Shown: piece by piece, positions 1 to 7,754 of the stretch
How the letters are laid out: each line of letters opens with the position of its first letter
Position numbering within the stretch: position 1 is the stretch's first letter
From: UBA7887 sp964408735
GTDB lineage: Bacteria; Pseudomonadota; Alphaproteobacteria; UBA7887
Length of the DNA: 53,394 nucleotides
Reading direction: 5' to 3'
Assembly: GCA_964408735.1 (NCBI GenBank)
Contig: CAYPAX010000019.1
Coordinates: 1-53,394, forward strand
Position numbers and translations under genes: made by a program
The notes under the pieces: model-generated
What the model was told of the DNA's origin: nothing
Seen by the model: the letters and a program-made list of their open reading frames with translations, nothing else
Database searches by the model: none

Positions 1-39
1 CCGCACGTTCCAATCAAATCTCATGGCCGGCATGAATAA

Positions 40-201
40 TTCGGGCTAGAGCGCCTTTTGGCCGTCATGCCAGACGCCGCGGCACGCATCCGCGACGAGG
101 CGCGAAAATGGAATGCTCCCGAACCGGCTATCGAGCTGCTCGTTGACGGCCTGCGCAAAGCCGGGCTGGTGATCCCCGACGAGTCGGCGGCAACGCAATA
201 G
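40..201 (+). pseudogene. 3' relic of a cyclase/TolB-like/TPR family gene
   Basis: An open stretch of 53 codons ends at a TAG at 199-201 and reads as the C-terminal tail of the TPR class of adenylate cyclases. It carries the motif DGLRKAGL followed by a short tail, and the gene at the far end of this window ends in EGLRKAGLPEG. An in-frame TAA at 37-39 interrupts the frame immediately upstream. Either only a relic remains, or a frameshift lies near the window edge. An internal ATG at 67 could begin a 44-codon ORF but has no convincing ribosome site. It lies directly upstream of the 219-1268 gene on the same strand. The family assignment rests on a short motif and is tentative. Confidence 0.35.
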
Positions 202-218
202 CGTGACATCGGGCCTCG

Positions 219-1268
219 ATGCTTCGCCACATCCTCCTCGCCCCCCTCTGGATCGGCGCCATCGTGCTGCTCACGGCATCGCCCGTGGGCGCCTATCAGC
301 TGGTTGGTGATGGCGAATGGGGGTTGGCCGCGGTGGTGCTGGGCGGCGGCTGGCTGCTTTGCGCAGGGCTTTTCGCCATCGCCGCTGTGCTCGCGAAGCC
401 TGGAACGACAGCGCCGTGGCGGCCCGACGCGGCCGTGCACGACGAGCCCGAGCTGTCGCTGACGCTCAGCCGCGATACGCTCGGGCTCGGCGAAAGCCTC
501 GTCGTGCGGCTCGGCGATGACGCGAAGCCGCTGATCGGCGCCCGCCAGGCCACCTTAGCGCTGCGCTGTCTCGAGTTCGCCAGGGTCGACGCGCCCGTGA
601 CCATGCGCAGCTGGACCTACAGCAAAACCGTTTACGAGGATGTCCGCCCGCTGAGCCGGGCCGAGCGCGACGGCGGCGAGATCGCCTTCACCATTCCCAG
701 CCATGCCCCGCCGACTTTCGCGACCGCGCACGCCGACGCCATCTGGCGATTTCATCTCAGCGCGGCAGCGGCCAAGGATCTGCCGGCCCTGGCGGCGGAC
801 CTGCGGACGATCACCGTCGAGCCGCGCCTGGCGACGGGCACGAGCTATCGGCTGCCGGAATTCGAGGCCGGCGAGCCGCAAGGCGAGGTCGTGCGCATAG
901 CGCTGGAAACCGGCGCCGGGCAGCCGCCGACCTACGAGCCCGGCATGGAGGTTCGCGGCCACCTGGTGATCAAGGCCGAGCGTGCGCGCAAGGCCAAGAC
1001 GCTGAGCGTCGACCTGACCCGCTCGGTGTTCGGCACCTGCACCACCGACGACGACGCCATCGATACGCTTGCCGTGCCGGTGCCCAGGCTGGCGGCCGGC
1101 GAGACATTCGAGCAGGCCTTCGCGTTTCGTATCCCCGCCGAGGGGCCTATCAGCTATGCTGGATATCTGTTCGGGATCGGCTGGTACGTACGGGTGCGCA
1201 GCTGGGGAAACTGGCTGCTGGGCACCGTGACGACAGCCGTCGACATCGTGGTTGTGCCCGGCGAATGA
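219..1268 (+). CDS. membrane-anchored protein of unknown function, arrestin-like beta-sandwich candidate
   Basis: This 349-residue protein has two hydrophobic segments near the N-terminus (about residues 5-25 and 33-62). They suggest a hairpin anchor with the C-terminal 280 residues on one side of the membrane. The soluble part is beta-rich and has a pattern (GEIAFTIPSHAPPT, then a WRFHL strand) that recalls arrestin-like or Spo0M-like modules of proteins with a DUF3592-type membrane part. That comparison is from memory and weak. The start is the ATG at 219; no strong Shine-Dalgarno is visible. The gene is followed 21 bases later by a methyltransferase gene on the same strand, so the two are probably co-transcribed. 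No catalytic motif was recognised. Confidence 0.75.
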   Translation: MLRHILLAPLWIGAIVLLTASPVGAYQLVGDGEWGLAAVVLGGGWLLCAGLFAIAAVLAKPGTTAPWRPDAAVHDEPELSLTLSRDTLGLGESLVVRLGDDAKPLIGARQATLALRCLEFARVDAPVTMRSWTYSKTVYEDVRPLSRAERDGGEIAFTIPSHAPPTFATAHADAIWRFHLSAAAAKDLPALAADLRTITVEPRLATGTSYRLPEFEAGEPQGEVVRIALETGAGQPPTYEPGMEVRGHLVIKAERARKAKTLSVDLTRSVFGTCTTDDDAIDTLAVPVPRLAAGETFEQAFAFRIPAEGPISYAGYLFGIGWYVRVRSWGNWLLGTVTTAVDIVVVPGE

Positions 1269-1289
1269 CGGGATGCGAGGGAACGCGAC

Positions 1290-1814
1290 ATGACGGTGCG
1301 ACTCAACCTTGGTTGCGGCGACAAGATCCTCGACGGCTATGTCAATGTGGACGTGGCTGCGAGCCGCGCCGGCAATGAACCCGACGTGCTGTCGGACCTG
1401 CGCGACCTGGCGGCGTTCGAAGACGCCAGCGCCGACGAGATACTGTCGGTGCACGTGATCGAGCATTTCTATCGCTGGGAGACGCTGGGGCTGCTGCGCG
1501 AATGGGTGCGTGTGCTCAAGCCCGGCGGCACCATGTTTGTCGAGTGCCCCAACCTGCTCGCCGCCTGCATGTTCATCGTCAAGGAGCCGGAGACCTTCAC
1601 TCAGGAAGGGCCGAAAGGGCAGATGGGCATGTGGGCGCTTTATGGCGATCCCCAGTGGGAGGACCCGCTGATGGTGCATCGCTGGGCCTTTACGCCGCAG
1701 TCGCTGGCCAAGGTGATGGCCGAGGCAGGGCTGGTGAACGTCCGCCAGGAGCAGGCGCAGTACAAGCTGCGCGAGCCGCGCGATATGCGCATTGTCGGCG
1801 AGAAGCCCGCCTAG
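1290..1814 (+). CDS. SAM-dependent methyltransferase, small class I type
   Basis: This 174-residue class I methyltransferase resembles the COG4627-like 'predicted SAM-dependent methyltransferase' group often found in polysaccharide gene sets. The SAM-binding motif I is RLNLGCGDK at residues 4-12. The acidic ribose-contact region is NVDV near residue 23, the family motif SVHVIEHF is near residues 52-59, and the post-motif LKPGG is near 76-80. The substrate is unknown; a sugar or lipid-linked glycan is possible given the glycosyltransferase-like gene on the opposite strand. A GAGG-type ribosome site precedes the ATG. The TAG stop is composed of the TA at 1812-1813 plus the first base of an inserted MITE-like element. 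Confidence 0.85.
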   Translation: MTVRLNLGCGDKILDGYVNVDVAASRAGNEPDVLSDLRDLAAFEDASADEILSVHVIEHFYRWETLGLLREWVRVLKPGGTMFVECPNLLAACMFIVKEPETFTQEGPKGQMGMWALYGDPQWEDPLMVHRWAFTPQSLAKVMAEAGLVNVRQEQAQYKLREPRDMRIVGEKPA

Positions 1815-2077
1815 AGCGCTTCATGGTTAGATGGAATCGGTTTGATGGCCCAAGGTGGCTTTTCGGGTAGGAGCGGCGCGCCGGGCGATGTGTGGCATCG
1901 GCCAAGCGTCGCGACGCATCCGAAAAGCCTCATTGGGCCACCGCAGGCCGGCCTCAGCGACGCCCTGGCGTCGTTGCGCGTCTTGCCCGATGCCCCCACA
2001 TCGCGCGGCGACGCGCGCCTAGCCAGGACGGCGCTGAGACCGGTCAAACCGGTTCCCCCTAACCATGAAACGCTCTA
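1812..2077. mobile_element. MITE-like element, TA-flanked, folds as a three-way junction
   Basis: A 262-bp element (1814-2075) is bounded by TA dinucleotides at 1812-1813 and 2076-2077, as expected for the TA target duplication of IS630/mariner-type elements. Its ends are inverted repeats of about 32 bp (1814-1845 and 2044-2075) with four mismatches, starting GAGCG and containing CATGGTTAG and CGGTTTGA. Inside are two further arms of nearly equal length. One spans 1846-1940 with 21-bp stems and two mismatches. The other spans 1948-2043 with a 12-bp basal stem and an inner hairpin at 1955-1976. It encodes no plausible protein; the short ORFs inside read the repeat in both directions. It separates two convergent genes and could also act as a bidirectional terminator. 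Confidence 0.7.
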
Positions 2078-3109
2078 AGCGAGAGTCCGCAACGCCGCTG
2101 CCCATTTCGTTGCGATCGACTCAGGCGAATAGTGCTGGTTGACATAAGCTTGGCCGGCCTCGATGCGGGCCTGCGCGTCAGCGGGATTGGCGAGCGCCCA
2201 GCGCAAGCCGGCCAACAGGTCCGCATCGACCCAGGCGTGGCCGGCGAAATCCTGGTAGGAGGGGATCGGCTCGGCAATGGCGAAGCGCCCGGCGCGCAGT
2301 GCCTCGATCAGGCGGTTGGCGCCCTTGGCCCGGAAATAGTCGGTTGCCAGGCTCGGCAGCATGACCGCATCGCAGGCTGCCAACGCTTGCCAGTTCGCTG
2401 CCGGCGACCACGCCGTCAGGCGGAAGGTGCAGGCCTGGCCGCCCATGCCGCTGAGGGTCTCCAGGGCCTCGATAAGGCTCGGGATCGGCGTCGTGACGAC
2501 GTGGAAGTCGATGGCTGGGTCCGCGGGCCCGCGCGGCATCTGCAAGACGCCGGCCATGAGAGGAAAGAGGGCCTCGATATTTGTCGGGTGGCCGAACCAG
2601 AGCAGCGTAAGACGCTCGCCCGGTGCGGCGAAGCGGGGCGCCCCGGCCGGGCCCTCGTAAGGATCCTCGATTACCGTGGCCTCGCACCCTGCAAGCGCGG
2701 TCACCGCCTGGGCGACCGTCTTGGTCGAGGCGGTGACCAGATCCGCCAGCTCGACCAGGGCCGCGGTCTGGCGCATCACGGCCGCATTGTCGGGCCGATA
2801 GTCGCAGAGATCGACGACGACCTTGGTGTCCGCCTGCTTGAGCTGGCGGGCGATTGCCAAAGTCTCGGACTTGAAGCTCTTGGAGATGACGACGACATCG
2901 CCCAAGCCCGGCACCGCCGCCAGGAAGGCATCGTAGTCCATACCCTCGCTTATGGTGACGAAGTCGGAGGCGAAACCGCTGGCGCCGAGCCGTTCGGCAG
3001 GCATCAGCACCCGATAGCGGATGCTTGCCCGGTCTGAGGTGAGATGGCCATCGACGCTTTCAATGGGGCTTTCGGTCGCCCAAACGATCTTGATGTTTTC
3101 CTGTGTCAT
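2075..3109 (-). CDS. glycosyltransferase-like protein (GT-B / family 4 type)
   Basis: This 344-residue protein has the two-domain pattern of GT-B glycosyltransferases. The N-terminal half has alternating strands and helices (DVVVISKSF, KVVVDLCDY). The C-terminal half has LLWFGHPTN at the start of a nucleotide-sugar domain, then CDAVMLPS and KGANRLIEALRAGRFAIA, which match the usual donor-site 'K..N+..EA+..G' pattern. Donor and acceptor are unknown. The start is the ATG at 3109 with a short divergent gap to pdxY. The stop TAG uses the TA duplication and the terminal base of the adjacent inserted element. A two-component-like or phosphorylase role is not indicated. Confidence 0.7.
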   Translation of the reverse strand: MTQENIKIVWATESPIESVDGHLTSDRASIRYRVLMPAERLGASGFASDFVTISEGMDYDAFLAAVPGLGDVVVISKSFKSETLAIARQLKQADTKVVVDLCDYRPDNAAVMRQTAALVELADLVTASTKTVAQAVTALAGCEATVIEDPYEGPAGAPRFAAPGERLTLLWFGHPTNIEALFPLMAGVLQMPRGPADPAIDFHVVTTPIPSLIEALETLSGMGGQACTFRLTAWSPAANWQALAACDAVMLPSLATDYFRAKGANRLIEALRAGRFAIAEPIPSYQDFAGHAWVDADLLAGLRWALANPADAQARIEAGQAYVNQHYSPESIATKWAAALRTLA

Positions 3110-3140
3110 AGTGCGCTCAGTTTAACCGAGGAATGCCGCC

Positions 3141-3929
3141 ATGCCTGTCATTTCCATCCAGTCGCACGTCGCGATGGGCCATATCGGCAACAGTGCGGCG
3201 GTGTTCGCGTTGCAGCGCCTCGGCCATGAGGTCTGGCCGGTGCACACCGTGCAGCTGTCGAACCATACCGGCTACCCGGACTGGGGCGGTGGCGCGATGG
3301 ACGTGGCCCATGTGGCGGATGTTCTGGCCGGGCTGGAACGCCGCGGCGCCTTGGCACGGGCCGATGCCATCCTCAGCGGCTATATGGGAACCCCCGAGCT
3401 GGTGGCCGTGGTGGCCGACGCGGTTGCCCGCGCCAAGGCGACCAACCCGGGATTGCTCTATTGCTGCGATCCGGTGATCGGTAATGCCCGCAAAGGCCTG
3501 TTCGTGGCCGAGCCCGTGGCCGAAGCGATTCGTGACCGACTTTTGCCGCTCGCCGATCTGGCGACGCCGAGCGCCTTCGAGCTTGCCTGGTTTACCAGTG
3601 CCGACGATCCGGCACGGCTCGGCCCGCCGCGGGTCGCGGTGACCTCGGTCGAGACGGCAGCCGGCACAGGTGCCGTGCTGCGCGATGGCGATGCGTGCTG
3701 GCTGGTCGAGACGCCGCGCCTCGACGTACCCGGCGACGGCGCCGGCGATACCTTCTGCGCCCTCCTGCTCGGCCACCTGCTGCGCGGCAGCGCGCCGGCC
3801 GAAGCCTTGTCTCTCGCCGTCTCGTCCGTGCATGCGCTGCTGCAAGAGGACGGCCTTGCGCTGGTTGCCGGTCAGGAGCAGATCGTCAGTCCGAGCCGGC
3901 TGTTTCCCGCCAGACGCTTCGTCGATTAA
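3141..3929 (+). CDS. pdxY: pyridoxal kinase
   Basis: This 262-residue ribokinase-superfamily enzyme would phosphorylate pyridoxal to pyridoxal 5'-phosphate in the vitamin B6 salvage pathway (EC 2.7.1.35). Family features are visible: the N-terminal SIQSHVAMGHIGN, the LSNHTGYP loop, CDPVIGN, TPSAFEL, and the anion-hole motif GDGAGDTF near residues 199-206, whose Asp is the catalytic base. The length is slightly short of the usual 280-290 residues. The ATG at 3141 is preceded by GAGGA; an earlier ATG at 3133 is out of frame. The TAA stop overlaps the stop of the convergent FAD dehydrogenase gene in the tetranucleotide TTAA. Confidence 0.93.
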   Translation: MPVISIQSHVAMGHIGNSAAVFALQRLGHEVWPVHTVQLSNHTGYPDWGGGAMDVAHVADVLAGLERRGALARADAILSGYMGTPELVAVVADAVARAKATNPGLLYCCDPVIGNARKGLFVAEPVAEAIRDRLLPLADLATPSAFELAWFTSADDPARLGPPRVAVTSVETAAGTGAVLRDGDACWLVETPRLDVPGDGAGDTFCALLLGHLLRGSAPAEALSLAVSSVHALLQEDGLALVAGQEQIVSPSRLFPARRFVD

Positions 3930-5536
3930 CCGGCATCGGCCATGTGATTGGCGGCGATATAGCCGAAGGTCATGGCCGGACCGAGCGTAATGCCGGGGCC
4001 GGGATAGGCGCCGGCCATGAGCGAATCCATATCGTTGCCGCAGGCATAGAGCCCGGCGATGGGCGCGCCGTTGGCGTCCAGCACGCGCGCCGCGGCGTCA
4101 GTGACGAGGCCGACGCTGGCGCCGATATCGCCGCAATGCACCTCGATGGCGTAGAACGGTGGTGTGGCGATGGCACCGAGGCAGGGGTTGGGGCCGTGCG
4201 CCGGATCGCCGAGATTGCGCTCGTAGGCGTTGCTGCCCTTGCCGAAGTCCTCGTCCACGCCGCGCTCGGTATAGCGATTGTGCGCGCCCACCGCCTCCTC
4301 CAAGCCGCCTGCATCGATATCGAGCCGCGCTGCCAGCGTCGCCAGGCTATCGGCTCGGGTCACGTAGCCATCCGCCAGCGCGCCGCGAAGGTTCGCCGCG
4401 CCCGGATGCACCATGCCGAGCCCGTACTTGCGGATGAAGGCGTCGTCGCAGACGAAATGGCAGGCGGTGCCGTGCTCGCGCAGCGCCTTGCCGAAGCGGT
4501 GGTAGTCGATCGCCTCGTTGACGAAGCGGCGGCCCGCACGATCGACGGCGATCAGCCCCGGCTTGCCGCGGTCGAGTACGAAATGGGGGAACACCGCGGT
4601 CGAGCCGTCGCCACGCCGGCGCAGCGAAACAGGAGTCCAGAAGCCTTGCTCCGTATGTCCCTCGCCGAGCCTGCCGCCAGCGGCGACGCCCCACGCCACC
4701 CCTTCGCCCGATACCGAGTCGGGCCGTGGCGAATAGGCGATCTCGGCAAAGCGCGCGCCGCCGCTCGCCAGCACCACGCCGCGGCTCGCCTCGATGCGTT
4801 CGCCGCCGTCGGTCTCGACACCGCTGACGCGACCGCTATCGCGCATCAAACCCGTTACCCCGTGACCCGTTCGCACACTCACGCCTTGCGCGAGCAGGGA
4901 GGCATAGAGCCGTGCGACCAGCGCATTGCCCATGACCAGCCGCGTGCCGCGGTGATGGTGAAGTCGATCGCCGACATGGCGGGCGAGAATGCCGACGGCA
5001 TGCCGCAGGGATGCGAGCGAGCGTCGCGCGCCGAGCAGATGCCCGATATCGCCACGGTCCACCATCATGCCGCCGAGCAGGGTGAACTCGGGCAAGGGGT
5101 CGCGCAGCCGGCGGAAGTGCTCGCCCAGCCGGCGGCCGTCATAGGGCAGCGGCTCCAGCGCCCGCCCCGCCAGCGTCGCGCCCTCGGCATCGGCGAGATA
5201 GTCCGGGTGCCTGGGGTAGGCGCGAAAAGCGACCTCGCTGCGATCCTCAAGGAAGCGCACCATCCGTGGACCTTGTTCGAGAAATGCCTCCGCCAGGTCA
5301 GGCTTGAGGCGGTTGCCGACCGTCGCCGCAAGATAGCGCCGCGCCTGGTCGAGGCTGTCGTCGCCGTCCGCTGCGTGATGGCTGTTGGGGATCCATACCG
5401 AGCCGGCGGAGAGCGCGCTGGTGCCGCCGACGATGGGCGCCTTCTCCAGGACCTCGACGGAGAGGCCGAGCAAGGAACTTGTGAGCGCAGCTGTCAGCCC
5501 GCCGGCGCCGGACCCGACTACGACCACATCAGCCAT
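3926..5536 (-). CDS. FAD-dependent dehydrogenase, 3-ketosteroid dehydrogenase / fumarate-reductase flavoprotein family
   Basis: This 536-residue flavoprotein has an N-terminal dinucleotide fold with GSGAGGLTAAL at about residues 8-18, then the FAD loop GGTSALSAGSVW at about 38-49. The C-terminal FAD-capping motif is GLYACGNDMDSL followed by AGAYPGPGITLGPA. This arrangement is typical of 3-oxosteroid 1-dehydrogenases and related FAD-binding enoyl reductases/dehydrogenases. The substrate cannot be fixed from sequence. It lies 7 bases after the acyl-CoA ligase gene on the same strand, suggesting co-transcription and a role in desaturating or reducing an activated acid or steroid-like compound. 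It is cytoplasmic, with no signal peptide. Confidence 0.85.
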   Translation of the reverse strand: MADVVVVGSGAGGLTAALTSSLLGLSVEVLEKAPIVGGTSALSAGSVWIPNSHHAADGDDSLDQARRYLAATVGNRLKPDLAEAFLEQGPRMVRFLEDRSEVAFRAYPRHPDYLADAEGATLAGRALEPLPYDGRRLGEHFRRLRDPLPEFTLLGGMMVDRGDIGHLLGARRSLASLRHAVGILARHVGDRLHHHRGTRLVMGNALVARLYASLLAQGVSVRTGHGVTGLMRDSGRVSGVETDGGERIEASRGVVLASGGARFAEIAYSPRPDSVSGEGVAWGVAAGGRLGEGHTEQGFWTPVSLRRRGDGSTAVFPHFVLDRGKPGLIAVDRAGRRFVNEAIDYHRFGKALREHGTACHFVCDDAFIRKYGLGMVHPGAANLRGALADGYVTRADSLATLAARLDIDAGGLEEAVGAHNRYTERGVDEDFGKGSNAYERNLGDPAHGPNPCLGAIATPPFYAIEVHCGDIGASVGLVTDAAARVLDANGAPIAGLYACGNDMDSLMAGAYPGPGITLGPAMTFGYIAANHMADAG

Positions 5537-5543
5537 GGCCGCG

Positions 5544-7109
5544 TCAGCCGACCTGCTTGTCGTGGCCTTCCCAATAGGGCTTGCGCAGCTCCGTCTTGAG
5601 GATCTTGCCGGCGCCTGAAAGCGGCAGCGCCTCGTCGCGGAAGGCGACGCTGCGCGGGCATTTGAAGCCGGCGATCAAGGTGTGGCAATGGGCGATGATC
5701 GTTTCGTCGTCAGCCTCGCCGCCGTCCTTGAGGCGGACGATGGCGTGCACGCGCTCGCCCCATTTGTCGTCGGGCACGCCGATCACCGCGCATTCTGCGA
5801 CGGCCGGGTGCTGGTAGACCGCGTCCTCGACTTCCGCCGAATAGACGTTCTCGCCGCCCGAGATGATCATGTCCTTCATGCGGTCGACGACATAGACGAA
5901 GCCGTCCTCGTCCATGGTGCCGCCGTCGCCGGAGTGCATCCAGCCGCCGCGCAATGTCTCGGCCGAAAGCTCGGGCTGGCGCCAATAGCCGAGCATGACG
6001 TTGGGCCCGCGCACGGCGATCTCGCCGACCTCGCCGCGCGGCACCTCGTTGTCGTCCTCGTCGACGATCCTCACCTCGACCCCGGGCACGGCGTGCCCGA
6101 CCGAACGGAAGCGATAGGCGTTGGGCCCTTCGAGCACATGGTATTGCGGCCCGCAGGTGGTCGACAGGGGCGCGCATTCGGTCTGGCCATAGGCGTGCAC
6201 GAACTGGCACTCGGGGATCACCTCGAGGGCGCGCACGATCACGGCCTCGGGCATCGGCGAGGCGCCGTAGGTGATGGTGCGCAGGCTCGACAGGTCGTAG
6301 TCCTCGATGCCGGGATGGTTGACCAGCATGTTGCACATGGTCGGCACCAGCAGCATGTCGGTGATGCCCCAGCGCTGCACCGCCTCGGCCACGCCATCCG
6401 GCGTGAAACCGGGGACGAAATAATGGCCGGCGGCGATCTGGGTGCCGGCGAATATGGCGACACAGTCGGCGATATGGAACATCGGCGCCGAATGCAGCCA
6501 GCGCGAATCTTCCCGCAGGCCCAGGGTCGGCATGGTGTTGAAGGAATTGGCGATGAGATTGCGATGGCACAGCATGACGCCCTTGGAGCGCCCCGTGGTG
6601 CCGCCGGTATAGAACAGCCCGGCGAGGTCGTCATTGCCGCGGCCGGCATCGTCAATGGGCTCGGCGGCCTGCAATATCTCTTCGAAGGCCAGCATGCCGT
6701 CCGGAGCGGCGCCGTCGCCGACGTAGATCATGTGCTCGACGCTGGGGATTTGGCCCTCGGCCTTGAGCGTGGCGGCGACGGCCGAGAAGGACTCGTCGAT
6801 CAGCAGGACCTTGCTCTCGCTGTCGGAAAGCCAGAAGGCGATCTCCGGCGGTGCCAGGCGCGTATTGATGGGCACGAACACCCCGCCGGCCCAGAGCGCG
6901 GCATAGATGGTCTCGTAATAGCGATCGGAATTGTGCGCCAGGATCGCCGCCCGCTCGCCGTCGGTAATGTCGAGCCTGGCCAGCGCGCCGGCCAGCCTGG
7001 CGATGCGATCGAGGCATTCGGCCCAGCTGCGGACCCTTTCGCCGTCACAGGTGGCGAGAGCCTTGCCGCGCACTTGAACCGCGCGCCGCAGCGCCTGGGT
7101 GAGATACAT
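5544..7109 (-). CDS. acyl-CoA ligase (AMP-binding, FadD-like)
   Basis: This 521-residue adenylate-forming enzyme would activate a carboxylic acid to an acyl-adenylate and then to a CoA thioester. The P-loop-like motif FYTGGTTGRSKGV is near residue 167. HAYGQTECAP, the ANL family signature, follows near 280. The hinge region MHSGDGG and DRMKDMIISGGENVYSAEVED lies near 400, and the C-terminal GAGKILKTELR carries the catalytic lysine. The start is the ATG at 7109, preceded by GGAGG with good spacing. Acid specificity (medium/long chain, aromatic or steroid side chain) cannot be read. It heads the pair with the FAD dehydrogenase, and possibly a longer minus-strand unit starting at 7473. Confidence 0.9.
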   Translation of the reverse strand: MYLTQALRRAVQVRGKALATCDGERVRSWAECLDRIARLAGALARLDITDGERAAILAHNSDRYYETIYAALWAGGVFVPINTRLAPPEIAFWLSDSESKVLLIDESFSAVAATLKAEGQIPSVEHMIYVGDGAAPDGMLAFEEILQAAEPIDDAGRGNDDLAGLFYTGGTTGRSKGVMLCHRNLIANSFNTMPTLGLREDSRWLHSAPMFHIADCVAIFAGTQIAAGHYFVPGFTPDGVAEAVQRWGITDMLLVPTMCNMLVNHPGIEDYDLSSLRTITYGASPMPEAVIVRALEVIPECQFVHAYGQTECAPLSTTCGPQYHVLEGPNAYRFRSVGHAVPGVEVRIVDEDDNEVPRGEVGEIAVRGPNVMLGYWRQPELSAETLRGGWMHSGDGGTMDEDGFVYVVDRMKDMIISGGENVYSAEVEDAVYQHPAVAECAVIGVPDDKWGERVHAIVRLKDGGEADDETIIAHCHTLIAGFKCPRSVAFRDEALPLSGAGKILKTELRKPYWEGHDKQVG

Positions 7110-7120
7110 CAGAGCCTCCG

Positions 7121-7213
7121 TCAGTCACGATCGAGCTGGCGCAGCTTCGCCGTCACGGGGTTTGTGTCAAGAGCCAAGCCGGTGATGCCTGCGCAGAGGG
7201 CAGCGACTTTCAT
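7121..7213 (-). CDS. possible 30-residue microprotein
   Basis: An ATG at 7213 overlaps the TGA stop of the upstream secreted-protein gene (ATGA) and opens a 30-codon frame ending 11 bases before the acyl-CoA ligase start. The product begins MKVAALCAGITGLAL, which is mildly hydrophobic, and ends in a charged tail. The overlap and position make translational coupling plausible. With no homologue recognised and such a short length, this could equally be a chance frame in a leader region. Confidence 0.2.
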   Translation of the reverse strand: MKVAALCAGITGLALDTNPVTAKLRQLDRD

Positions 7214-7473
7214 TCCGCCGCGTCCTCCACCATGAGCTCGCCCTTGGGAGTGCACCACATGGCGTGGCGGCTTTGGCCGGCCTGCAGAATGACGCGGTAT
7301 TCGCGCTCGCGCGGGTCGTCGATCACCACTTCCGCCTTGCCGCCTTGCATTTCGTGCAGCACCACGACCTGCTTCAAGCGCTCGTAGCAGAGGCGGAACG
7401 AGCCCTGCGCCCACGCCTGCGGCGGCCAGGCGAGGGCCATTAGGATCAGACTTGTGACGACGGCTCTTGCCAT
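7210..7473 (-). CDS. small secreted protein of unknown function
   Basis: This 87-residue protein has a clear Sec signal peptide: a short positive start, a hydrophobic core VVTSLILMALAW and a probable cleavage after QAWAQ near residue 23. The mature part (about 64 residues) has two cysteines near positions 29 and 74 that could form a disulphide in the periplasm. The ATG at 7473 was chosen because CAGGAAAA precedes it at normal distance; the frame stays open for 50 codons upstream without sense as protein. It may lead the minus-strand unit with the acyl-CoA ligase. No family was recognised. Confidence 0.6.
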   Translation of the reverse strand: MARAVVTSLILMALAWPPQAWAQGSFRLCYERLKQVVVLHEMQGGKAEVVIDDPREREYRVILQAGQSRHAMWCTPKGELMVEDAAE

Positions 7474-7536
7474 GGGGTTTTCCTGCCCGGAGATTGGGCT
7501 AGAATAGCCGTATCCATAGCGCAATGGGGGAACATC

Positions 7537-7740
7537 TTGCTCGACATCCTGATAGAAGACCGCGGCACGGGGGCGCTGCTCAAGCCTTTGACGCGGCGCG
7601 GCAGGCAATGGGTCGAGCAGCATGTGGATTCCGAGCGCGAGAGCGAAGGCGCCAAGGTCATCGACAGCGCCGACGCCGCACCGCTTGCCGCCGCCGCCAA
7701 GGGCGACGGCATGACCGTGCGCATCGACGACCTCAGCTGA
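7537..7740 (+). CDS. small conserved-looking protein of unknown function (TTG start)
   Basis: This 67-residue acidic/basic mixed protein starts MLDILIEDRGTGALL if the TTG at 7537 is used. GGGGGA at 7525-7530 supplies a ribosome site at suitable distance, and no ATG exists in this frame. It ends VRIDDLS, 14 bases before the enoyl-CoA hydratase start. Codon usage has the GC-rich third positions of its neighbours, which supports coding. No domain was recognised. It is probably co-transcribed with the hydratase from the divergent region at 7474-7536. Confidence 0.55.
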   Translation: MLDILIEDRGTGALLKPLTRRGRQWVEQHVDSERESEGAKVIDSADAAPLAAAAKGDGMTVRIDDLS

Positions 7741-7754
7741 CCCGGAGAGACCTC

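Noticed and set aside
47..70. TAGAGCGC near the left edge resembling the tip of the MITE-like element
   Set aside because: Only about 8-10 bases match; the rest of the repeat is absent.
1842..2078. Two 78-codon ORFs on opposite strands between the methyltransferase and the glycosyltransferase
   Set aside because: Both read the inverted repeats of the MITE-like element and give similar peptides because of its symmetry; not protein genes.
3695..5599. 634-codon open frame on the plus strand, antisense to the FAD dehydrogenase
   Set aside because: It is a shadow produced by high third-position GC; the composition is Ala/Arg/Gly/Val-rich without domains, while the minus strand encodes a clear flavoprotein.
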